A DNA stretch of 64,000 bases from Leucaena leucocephala (Eukaryota; Streptophyta; Magnoliopsida; Fabales; Fabaceae), in the NCBI GenBank assembly GCA_037074615.1, contig CM073522.1, positions 22,070,962 to 22,134,961 on the forward strand. Direction: 5' to 3'. The position numbers and the translations under genes are program-made. This document shows, one piece after another, positions 55,551 through 64,000 of this stretch. Numbering within the stretch: position 1 is the first letter of the stretch; every line of letters starts with the position of its first letter. The notes beneath the pieces were generated by a model that was not told the origin of the DNA, searched no databases, and saw nothing but the letters and a program-made list of their open reading frames with translations.

Positions 55551-57278
55551 CTTTTTGCCTCCGAAATCCGTGCGAGTCCAAACTCCGCAGTTAAGCGTGC
55601 TTGGGCGAGAGTAGTACTAGGATGGGTGACCTCCTGGGAAGTCCTCGTGTTGCACCCCCTTTTTGCCTCCGAAATCCGTGCGAGTCCAACCTCCGCAGTT
55701 AAGCGTGCTTGGGCGAGAGTAGTACTAGGATGGGTGACTTCCTGGGAAGTCCTCGTGTTGCACCCCCTTTTTGCCTCCGAAATCCGTGCGAGTCCAACCT
55801 CCGCAGTTAAGCGTGCTTGGGCGAGAGTAGTACTGGGATGGGTGACCTCCTGGGAAGTCCTCGTGTTGCACCCCCTTTTTGCCTCCGAAATCCGTGCGAG
55901 TCCAAACTCCGCAGTTAAGCGTGCTTGGGCGAGAGTAGTACTAGGATGGGTGACCTCCTGGGAAGTCCTCGTGTTGCACCCCCTTTTTGCCTCCGAAATC
56001 CGTGCGAGTCCAAACTCCGCAGTTAAGCGTGCTTGGGCGAGAGTAGTACTAGGATGGGTGACCTCCTGGGAAGTCCTCGTGTTGCACCCCCTTTTTGCCT
56101 CCGAAATCCGTGCGAGTCCAACCTCCGCAGTTAAGCGTGCTTGGGCGAGAGTAGTACTGGGATGGGTGACCTCCTGGGAAGTCCTCGTGTTGCACCCCCT
56201 TTTTGCCTCCGAAATCCGTGCGAGTCCAAACTCCGCAGTTAAGCGTGCTTGGGCGAGAGTAGTACTGGGATGGGTGACCTCCTGGGAAGTCCTCGTGTTA
56301 CACCCCCTTTTTGCCTCCGAAATCCGTGCGAGTCCAAACTCCGCAGTTAAGCGTGCTTGGGCGAGAGTAGTACTGGGATGGGTGACCTCCTGGGAAGTCC
56401 TCGTGTTGCACCCCCTTTTTGCCTCCGAAATCCGTGCGAGTCCAAACTCCGCAGTTAAGCGTGCTTGGGCGAGAGTAGTACTGGGATGGGTGACCTCCTG
56501 GGAAGTCCTCGTGTTGCACCCCCTTTTTGCCTCCGAAATCCGTGCGAGTCCAACCTCCGCAGTTAAGCGTGCTTGGGCGAGAGTAGTACTAGGATGGGTG
56601 ACTTCCTGGGAAGTCCTCGTGTTGCACCCCCTTTTTGCCTCCGAAATCCGTGCGAGTCCAACCTCCGCAGTTAAGCGTGCTTGGGCGAGAGTAGTACTGG
56701 GATGGGTGACCTCCTGGGAAGTCCTCGTGTTGCACCCCCTTTTTGCCTCCGAAATCCGTGCGAGTCCAAACTCCGCAGTTAAGCGTGCTTGGGCGAGAGT
56801 AGTACTAGGATGGGTGACCTCCTGGGAAGTCCTCGTGTTGCACCCCCTTTTTGCCTCCGAAATCCGTGCGAGTCCGAACTCCGCAGTTAAGCGTGCTTGG
56901 GCGAGAGTAGTACTAGGATGGGTGACCTCCTGGGAAGTCCTCGTGTTGCACCCCCTTTTTGCCTCCGAAATCCGTGCGAGTCCGAACTCCGCAGTTAAGC
57001 GTGCTTGGGCGAGAGTAGTACTGGGATGGGTGACCTCCTGGGAAGTCCTCGTGTTGCACCCCCTTTTTGCCTCCGAAATCCGTGCGAGTCCAAACTCCGC
57101 AGTTAAGCGTGCTTGGGCGAGAGTAGTACTGGGATGGGTGACCTCCTGGGAAGTCCTCGTGTTGCACCCCCTTTTTGCCTCCGAAATCCGTGCGAGTCCA
57201 ACCTCCGCAGTTAAGCGTGCTTGGGCGAGAGTAGTACTAGGATGGGTGACCTCCTGGGAAGTCCTCGTGTTGCACCCC
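55551..57278 (+). repeat. 108-bp 5S-derived satellite, 16 copies
   Basis: Same marks as 38451..40178: one G113A copy, and two CCG spacer ends near 56876 and 56984. Confidence 0.95.
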
Positions 57279-57447
57279 TTTTGGGGCTGCTAAAATCCGT
57301 GCGAGTCCAAATCCGCAGTAAAGAGTGGTGGGGCGACAGTAGGGCAACGATGAGCAGCCAATAGGAATTCCTCGCATTGCACACCTGGTCTTTTATGACG
57401 TGATCCGCATGGTCCCTAATGTAAGTATTGAATGCGATCTCCCTGTA
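57279..57447 (+). other. 169-nt 5S intergenic spacer, type Y
   Basis: Type Y spacer. Confidence 0.92.
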
Positions 57448-57566
57448 GGGTGCGATCATACCAGCACTAATGCACCGGATCCCATCAGAACTCCGCAATT
57501 AAGCGTGCTTGGGAGAGAGTAGTACTGGGATGGGTGACCTCCTGGGAAGTCCTCGTGTTGCACCCC
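57448..57566 (+). rRNA. 5S rRNA gene (type Y, G51A + C67A)
   Basis: Complete copy with A at 57498 (+51) and 57514 (+67), as at 44056. Confidence 0.91.
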
Positions 57567-57890
57567 CTTTTTGCCTCCGAAATCCGTGCGAGTCCAAACT
57601 CCGCAGTTAAGCGTGCTTGGGCGAGAGTAGTACTAGGATGGGTGACCTCCTGGGAAGTCCTCGTGTTGCACCCCCTTTTTGCCTCCGAAATCCGTGCGAG
57701 TCCAACCTCCGCAGTTAAGCGTGCTTGGGCGAGAGTAGTACTAGGATGGGTGACTTCCTGGGAAGTCCTCGTGTTGCACCCCCTTTTTGCCTCCGAAATC
57801 CGTGCGAGTCCAAACTCCGCAGTTAAGCGTGCTTGGACGAGAGTAGTACTAGGATGGGTGACCTCCTGGGAAGTCCTCGTGTTGCACCCC
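57567..57890 (+). repeat. 108-bp 5S-derived satellite, 3 copies (Y-to-D)
   Basis: Same three-copy order as 44175..44498. Confidence 0.95.
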
Positions 57891-58059
57891 TTTTGGGGCT
57901 GCTAAAATCCGTGCGAGTCCAACTCCGCAGTAAAGAGTGGTGGGGCGACAGTAGGGCAACGATGAGCAGCCAATAGGAATTCCTCGCATTGCACACCTGG
58001 TCTTTTATGACGTGATCCGCATGGTCCCTAATGTAAGTATTGATTGCGATCTCCCTGTC
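57891..58059 (+). other. 169-nt 5S intergenic spacer, type D, subtype with C in the relic
   Basis: Same subtype as 12134..12302. Confidence 0.9.
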
Positions 58060-58178
58060 GGGTGCGATCATACCAGCACTAATGCACCGGATCCCATCAG
58101 AACTCCGCAATTAAGCGTGCTTGGGCGAGAGTAGTACTGGGATGGGTGACCTCCTGGGAAGTCCTCGTGTTGCACCCC
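58060..58178 (+). rRNA. 5S rRNA gene (type D, G51A)
   Basis: Complete copy with A at 58110 (+51). Confidence 0.92.
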
Positions 58179-59474
58179 CTTTTTGCCTCCGAAATCCGTG
58201 CGAGTCCAAACTCCGCAGTTAAGCGTGCTTGGGCGAGAGTAGTACTAGGATGGGTGACCTCATGGGAAGTCCTCGTGTTGCACCCCCTTTTTGCCTCCGA
58301 AATCCGTGCGAGTCCAAACTCCGCAGTTAAGTGTGCTTGGGCGAGAGTAGTACTGGGATGGGTGACCTCCTGGGAAGTCCTCGTGTTGCACCCCTTTTTT
58401 GCCTCCGAAATCCGTGCGAGTCCAAACTCCGCAGTTAAGCGTGCTTGGGCGAGAGTAGTACTAGGATGGGTGACCTCCTGGGAAGTCCTCGTGTTGCACC
58501 CCCTTTTTGCCTCCGAAATCCGTGCGAGTCCAAACTCCGCAGTTAAGCGTGCTTGGGCGAGAGTAGTACTAGGATGGGTGACCTCCTGGGAAGTCCTCGT
58601 GTTGCACCCCCTTTTTGCCTCCGAAATCCGTGCGAGTCCAAACTCCGCAGTTAAGCGTGCTTGGGCGAGAGTAGTACTAGGATGGGTGACCTCCTGGGAA
58701 GTCCTCGTGTTGCACCCCCTTTTTGCCTCCGAAATCCGTGCGAGTCCAAACTCCGCAGTTAAGCGTGCTTGGGCGAGAGTAGTACTAGGATGGGTGACCT
58801 CCTGGGAAGTCCTCGTGTTGCACCCCCTTTTTGCCTCCGAAATCCGTGCGAGTCCAACCTCCGCAGTTAAGCGTGCTTGGGCGAGAGTAGTACTGGGATG
58901 GGTGACCTCCTGGGAAGTCCTCGTGTTGCACCCCCTTTTTGCCTCCGAAATCCGTGCGAGTCCAAACTCCGCAGTTAAGCGTGCTTGGGCGAGAGTAGTA
59001 CTGGGATAGGTGACCTCCTGGGAAGTCCTCGTGTTACACCCCCTTTTTGCCTCCGAAATCCGTGCGAGTCCAAACTCCGCAGTTAAGCGTGCTTGGGCGA
59101 GAGTAGTACTGGGATGGGTGACCTCCTGGGAAGTCCTCGTGTTGCACCCCCTTTTTGCCTCCGAAATCCGTGCGAGTCCAAACTCCGCAGTTAAGCGTGC
59201 TTGGGCGAGAGTAGTACTGGGATGGGTGACCTCCTGGGAAGTCCTCGTGTTGCACCCCCTTTTTGCCTCCGAAATCCGTGCGAGTCCAACCTCCGCAGTT
59301 AAGCGTGCTTGGGCGAGAGTAGTACTATGATGGGTGACCTCCTGGGAAGTCCTCGTGTTGCACCCCCTTTTTGCCTCCGAAATCCGTGCGAGTCCAAACT
59401 CCGCAGTTAAGCGTGCTTGGACGAGAGTAGTACTAGGATGGGTGACCTCCTGGGAAGTCCTCGTGTTGCACCCC
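58179..59474 (+). repeat. 108-bp 5S-derived satellite, 12 copies
   Basis: Starts like 44787..45974 (C95A; C57T+T6; four A80; A43C) but ends G85A+G113A; G80; G80; A43C+G81T; G66A, the left-hand D ending. The two halves come from different array families. Confidence 0.95.
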
Positions 59475-59643
59475 TTTTGGGGCTGCTAAAATCCGTGCGA
59501 GTCCAAATCCGCAGTAAAGAGTGGTGGGGCGACAGTAGGGCAACGATGAGCAGCCAATAGGAATTCCTCGCATTGCACACCTGGTCTTTTATGACGTGAT
59601 CCGCATGGTCCCTAATGTAAGTATTGATTGCGATCTCCCTGTC
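59475..59643 (+). other. 169-nt 5S intergenic spacer, type D
   Basis: Type D spacer of the common subtype (no C in the relic). Confidence 0.92.
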
Positions 59644-59762
59644 GGGTGCGATCATACCAGCACTAATGCACCGGATCCCATCAGAACTCCGCAGTTAAGC
59701 GTGCTTGGGCGAGAGTAGTACTGGGATGGGTGACCTCCTGGGAAGTCCTCGTGTTGCACCCC
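59644..59762 (+). rRNA. 5S rRNA gene (type D, consensus)
   Basis: Complete consensus gene behind the common D spacer. In the left half that spacer is always paired with G64A, so this is a recombinant or gene-converted combination. Confidence 0.96.
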
Positions 59763-60734
59763 CTTTTTGCCTCCGAAATCCGTGCGAGTCCAAACTCCGC
59801 AGTTAAGCGTGCTTGGGCGAGAGTAGTACTAGGATGGGTGACTTCCTGGGAAGTCCTCGTGTTGCACCCCCTTTTTGCCTCCGAAATCCGTGCGAGTCCA
59901 ACCTCCGCAGTTAAGCGTGCTTGGGCGAGAGTAGTACTGGGATGGGTGACCTCCTGGGAAGTCCTCGTGTTGCACCCCCTTTTTGCCTCCGAAATCCGTG
60001 CGAGTCCAAACTCCGCAGTTAAGCGTGCTTGGGCGAGAGTAGTACTAGGATGGGTGACCTCATGGGAAGTCCTCGTGTTGCACCCCCTTTTTGCCTCCGA
60101 AATCCGTGCGAGTCCAAACTCCGCAGTTAAGCGTGCTTGGGCGAGAGTAGTACTGGGATGGGTGACCTCCTGGGAAGTCCTCGTGTTGCACCCCCTTTTT
60201 GCCTCCGAAATCCGTGCGAGTCCAAACTCCGCAGTTAAGCGTGCTTGGGCGAGAGTAGTACTAGGATGGGTGACCTCCTGGGAAGTCCTCGTGTTGCACC
60301 CCCTTTTTGCCTCCGAAATCCGTGCGAGTCCGAACTCCGCAGTTAAGCGTGCTTGGGCGAGAGTAGTACTAGGATGGGTGACCTCCTGGGAAGTCCTCGT
60401 GTTGCACCCCCTTTTTGCCTCCGAAATCCGTGCGAGTCCGAACTCCGCAGTTAAGCGTGCTTGGGCGAGAGTAGTACTGGGATGGGTGACCTCCTGGGAA
60501 GTCCTCGTGTTGCACCCCCTTTTTGCCTCCGAAATCCGTGCGAGTCCAAACTCCGCAGTTAAGCGTGCTTGGGCGAGAGTAGTACTGGGATGGGTGACCT
60601 CCTGGGAAGTCCTCGTGTTGCACCCCCTTTTTGCCTCCGAAATCCGTGCGAGTCCAAACTCCGCAGTTAAGCGTGCTTGGGCGAGAGTAGTACTAGGATG
60701 GGTGACCTCCTGGGAAGTCCTCGTGTTGCACCCC
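59763..60734 (+). repeat. 108-bp 5S-derived satellite, 9 copies
   Basis: Begins like the D-to-Y barcode (C92T; A43C; C95A), but the fourth copy has T5 and not T6. It continues with two CCG-ended spacers (near 60332 and 60440), as in the Y arrays, and its last copy before the Y spacer lacks the usual A43C. Confidence 0.95.
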
Positions 60735-60903
60735 TTTTGGGGCTGCTAAAATCCGTGCGAGTCCAAATCCGCAGTAAAGAGTGGTGGGGCGACAGTAGGG
60801 CAACGATGAGCAGCCAATAGGAATTCCTCGCATTGCACACCTGGTCTTTTATGACGTGATCCGCATGGTCCCTAATGTAAGTATTGAATGCGATCTCCCT
60901 GTA
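60735..60903 (+). other. 169-nt 5S intergenic spacer, type Y
   Basis: Type Y spacer. Confidence 0.92.
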
Positions 60904-61022
60904 GGGTGCGATCATACCAGCACTAATGCACCGGATCCCATCAGAACTCCGCAATTAAGCGTGCTTGGGAGAGAGTAGTACTGGGATGGGTGACCTCCTG
61001 GGAAGTCCTCGTGTTGCACCCC
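60904..61022 (+). rRNA. 5S rRNA gene (type Y, G51A + C67A)
   Basis: Complete copy with A at 60954 (+51) and 60970 (+67). Confidence 0.91.
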
Positions 61023-61346
61023 CTTTTTGCCTCCGAAATCCGTGCGAGTCCAAACTCCGCAGTTAAGCGTGCTTGGGCGAGAGTAGTACTAGGATGGGTG
61101 ACCTCCTGGGAAGTCCTCGTGTTGCACCCCCTTTTTGCCTCCGAAATCCGTGCGAGTCCAACCTCCGCAGTTAAGCGTGCTTGGGCGAGAGTAGTACTAG
61201 GATGGGTGACTTCCTGGGAAGTCCTCGTGTTGCACCCCCTTTTTGCCTCCGAAATCCGTGCGAGTCCAAACTCCGCAGTTAAGCGTGCTTGGACGAGAGT
61301 AGTACTAGGATGGGTGACCTCCTGGGAAGTCCTCGTGTTGCACCCC
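61023..61346 (+). repeat. 108-bp 5S-derived satellite, 3 copies (Y-to-D)
   Basis: Same three-copy order as 44175..44498. Confidence 0.95.
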
Positions 61347-61515
61347 TTTTGGGGCTGCTAAAATCCGTGCGAGTCCAACTCCGCAGTAAAGAGTGGTGGG
61401 GCGACAGTAGGGCAACGATGAGCAGCCAATAGGAATTCCTCGCATTGCACACCTGGTCTTTTATGACGTGATCCGCATGGTCCCTAATGTAAGTATTGAT
61501 TGCGATCTCCCTGTC
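61347..61515 (+). other. 169-nt 5S intergenic spacer, type D, subtype with C in the relic
   Basis: Same subtype as 12134..12302. Confidence 0.9.
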
Positions 61516-61634
61516 GGGTGCGATCATACCAGCACTAATGCACCGGATCCCATCAGAACTCCGCAATTAAGCGTGCTTGGGCGAGAGTAGTACTGGGATG
61601 GGTGACCTCCTGGGAAGTCCTCGTGTTGCACCCC
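61516..61634 (+). rRNA. 5S rRNA gene (type D, G51A)
   Basis: Complete copy with A at 61566 (+51). Confidence 0.92.
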
Positions 61635-62930
61635 CTTTTTGCCTCCGAAATCCGTGCGAGTCCAAACTCCGCAGTTAAGCGTGCTTGGGCGAGAGTAGTA
61701 CTAGGATGGGTGACCTCATGGGAAGTCCTCGTGTTGCACCCCCTTTTTGCCTCCGAAATCCGTGCGAGTCCAAACTCCGCAGTTAAGTGTGCTTGGGCGA
61801 GAGTAGTACTGGGATGGGTGACCTCCTGGGAAGTCCTCGTGTTGCACCCCTTTTTTGCCTCCGAAATCCGTGCGAGTCCAAACTCCGCAGTTAAGCGTGC
61901 TTGGGCGAGAGTAGTACTAGGATGGGTGACCTCCTGGGAAGTCCTCGTGTTGCACCCCCTTTTTGCCTCCGAAATCCGTGCGAGTCCAAACTCCGCAGTT
62001 AAGCGTGCTTGGGCGAGAGTAGTACTAGGATGGGTGACCTCCTGGGAAGTCCTCGTGTTGCACCCCCTTTTTGCCTCCGAAATCCGTGCGAGTCCAAACT
62101 CCGCAGTTAAGCGTGCTTGGGCGAGAGTAGTACTAGGATGGGTGACCTCCTGGGAAGTCCTCGTGTTGCACCCCCTTTTTGCCTCCGAAATCCGTGCGAG
62201 TCCAAACTCCGCAGTTAAGCGTGCTTGGGCGAGAGTAGTACTAGGATGGGTGACCTCCTGGGAAGTCCTCGTGTTGCACCCCCTTTTTGCCTCCGAAATC
62301 CGTGCGAGTCCAACCTCCGCAGTTAAGCGTGCTTGGGCGAGAGTAGTACTGGGATGGGTGACCTCCTGGGAAGTCCTCGTGTTGCACCCCCTTTTTGCCT
62401 CCGAAATCCGTGCGAGTCCAAACTCCGCAGTTAAGCGTGCTTGGGCGAGAGTAGTACTGGGATAGGTGACCTCCTGGGAAGTCCTCGTGTTACACCCCCT
62501 TTTTGCCTCCGAAATCCGTGCGAGTCCAAACTCCGCAGTTAAGCGTGCTTGGGCGAGAGTAGTACTGGGATGGGTGACCTCCTGGGAAGTCCTCGTGTTG
62601 CACCCCCTTTTTGCCTCCGAAATCCGTGCGAGTCCAAACTCCGCAGTTAAGCGTGCTTGGGCGAGAGTAGTACTGGGATGGGTGACCTCCTGGGAAGTCC
62701 TCGTGTTGCACCCCCTTTTTGCCTCCGAAATCCGTGCGAGTCCAACCTCCGCAGTTAAGCGTGCTTGGGCGAGAGTAGTACTATGATGGGTGACCTCCTG
62801 GGAAGTCCTCGTGTTGCACCCCCTTTTTGCCTCCGAAATCCGTGCGAGTCCAAACTCCGCAGTTAAGCGTGCTTGGACGAGAGTAGTACTAGGATGGGTG
62901 ACCTCCTGGGAAGTCCTCGTGTTGCACCCC
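61635..62930 (+). repeat. 108-bp 5S-derived satellite, 12 copies
   Basis: Same order as 58179..59474, shifted by 3456. Confidence 0.95.
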
Positions 62931-63099
62931 TTTTGGGGCTGCTAAAATCCGTGCGAGTCCAAATCCGCAGTAAAGAGTGGTGGGGCGACAGTAGGGCAAC
63001 GATGAGCAGCCAATAGGAATTCCTCGCATTGCACACCTGGTCTTTTATGACGTGATCCGCATGGTCCCTAATGTAAGTATTGATTGCGATCTCCCTGTC
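62931..63099 (+). other. 169-nt 5S intergenic spacer, type D
   Basis: Type D spacer of the common subtype. Confidence 0.92.
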
Positions 63100-63218
63100 G
63101 GGTGCGATCATACCAGCACTAATGCACCGGATCCCATCAGAACTCCGCAGTTAAGCGTGCTTGGGCGAGAGTAGTACTGGGATGGGTGACCTCCTGGGAA
63201 GTCCTCGTGTTGCACCCC
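63100..63218 (+). rRNA. 5S rRNA gene (type D, consensus)
   Basis: Complete consensus gene behind C at -1, equivalent to 59644 shifted by 3456. Confidence 0.96.
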
Positions 63219-64000
63219 CTTTTTGCCTCCGAAATCCGTGCGAGTCCAAACTCCGCAGTTAAGCGTGCTTGGGCGAGAGTAGTACTAGGATGGGTGACTT
63301 CCTGGGAAGTCCTCGTGTTGCACCCCCTTTTTGCCTCCGAAATCCGTGCGAGTCCAACCTCCGCAGTTAAGCGTGCTTGGGCGAGAGTAGTACTGGGATG
63401 GGTGACCTCCTGGGAAGTCCTCGTGTTGCACCCCCTTTTTGCCTCCGAAATCCGTGCGAGTCCAAACTCCGCAGTTAAGCGTGCTTGGGCGAGAGTAGTA
63501 CTAGGATGGGTGACCTCATGGGAAGTCCTCGTGTTGCACCCCCTTTTTGCCTCCGAAATCCGTGCGAGTCCAAACTCCGCAGTTAAGCGTGCTTGGGCGA
63601 GAGTAGTACTGGGATGGGTGACCTCCTGGGAAGTCCTCGTGTTGCACCCCTTTTTTGCCTCCGAAATCCGTGCGAGTCCAAACTCCGCAGTTAAGCGTGC
63701 TTGGCCGAGAGTAGTACTAGGATGGGTGACCTCCTGGGAAGTCCTCGTGTTGCACCCCCTTTTTGCCTCCGAAATCCGTGCGAGTCCAAACTCCGCAGTT
63801 AAGCGTGCTTGGGCGAGAGTAGTACTAGGATGGGTGACCTCCTGGGAAGTCCTCGTGTTGCACCCCCTTTTTGCCTCCGAAATCCGTGCGAGTCCAAACT
63901 CCGCAGTTAAGCGTGCTTGGGCGAGAGTAGTACTAGGATGGGTGACCTCCTGGGAAGTCCTCGTGTTGCACCCCCTTTTTGCCTCCGAAATCCGTGCGAG
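63219..64000 (+). repeat. 108-bp 5S-derived satellite, 7 copies and 26 nt of the next, cut by window edge
   Basis: Order so far: C92T; A43C; C95A; T6; G66C; A80; A80. With two A80 copies after G66C it matches the nine-copy arrays (11162, 34346) or longer ones, and the block clearly continues beyond the window. Confidence 0.94.

Noticed and set aside
1..64000. Prokaryotic or phage accessory region
   Set aside because: The gene is a clear plant-type 5S rRNA in a tandem block without 16S, 23S, tRNA or protein genes. No bacterial feature is present.
1..64000. The whole array being an assembly or collapse artefact
   Set aside because: Not excluded, but unlikely as a full explanation. Array lengths vary, private SNPs occur in single copies, and block duplications differ by whole monomers, as expected of real unequal crossing-over. 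Exact copy numbers could still be wrong.

Overview
The whole window is one uninterrupted 5S ribosomal DNA block of a nuclear plant genome, on the + strand, with no protein-coding gene. The 119-nt gene (starts GGGTGCGATCATACC, ends TTGCACCCC) reads as a flowering-plant 5S rRNA, most like eudicots. I cannot name the species. Two kinds of 5S sequence are interleaved: 46 complete 5S genes (plus the 3' part of one more at 1..73), and 469 complete copies of a 108-bp satellite monomer. Each monomer is the 3' two thirds of the 5S gene (+42 to +119, 78 nt) joined to a 30-nt spacer. The numbers close exactly: 73 + 46x119 (genes) + 46x169 (long spacers) + 469x108 (monomers) + 1 inserted base + 26 nt of a cut monomer = 64000.

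Layout: each period is a complete gene, then n satellite monomers (n from 3 to 21), then a 169-nt long spacer leading into the next gene. Gene-to-gene distance is therefore 288 + 108n (one period has one extra base). For a gene starting at S, the long spacer is S-169..S-1. It holds a degenerate older 5S fragment (S-138..S-63) and a 62-nt 5' flank (S-62..S-1). Long spacers come in two types: 'D' (C at -1, T at -16; 24 genes) and 'Y' (A at -1, A at -16; 22 genes).

Regions: from 1 to about 36 kb, D and Y genes mostly alternate, and 15 of the complete D genes (plus the cut one) carry G64A. From about 36 kb to 57 kb, runs of Y genes dominate and G64A is absent. From 44 kb a new pair of haplotypes (G51A with or without C67A) appears and recurs near 57-61 kb. 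Multi-kb segmental duplications with matching monomer counts and matching diagnostic SNPs are found throughout, as expected from unequal crossing-over.

Function: the complete genes can in principle be transcribed by RNA polymerase III through the internal control region (box A, intermediate element, box C; about +50 to +97), ending at the T-run after +119. The monomers keep that internal control region and a T-run but lack +1 to +41, so they cannot give a normal 5S rRNA. They outnumber complete genes about ten to one. Whether they are inert satellite, a TFIIIA/TFIIIC sink, a small-RNA source or a structural chromosome element cannot be decided from sequence. All long open reading frames here are artefacts of the 108-bp (36-codon) period.
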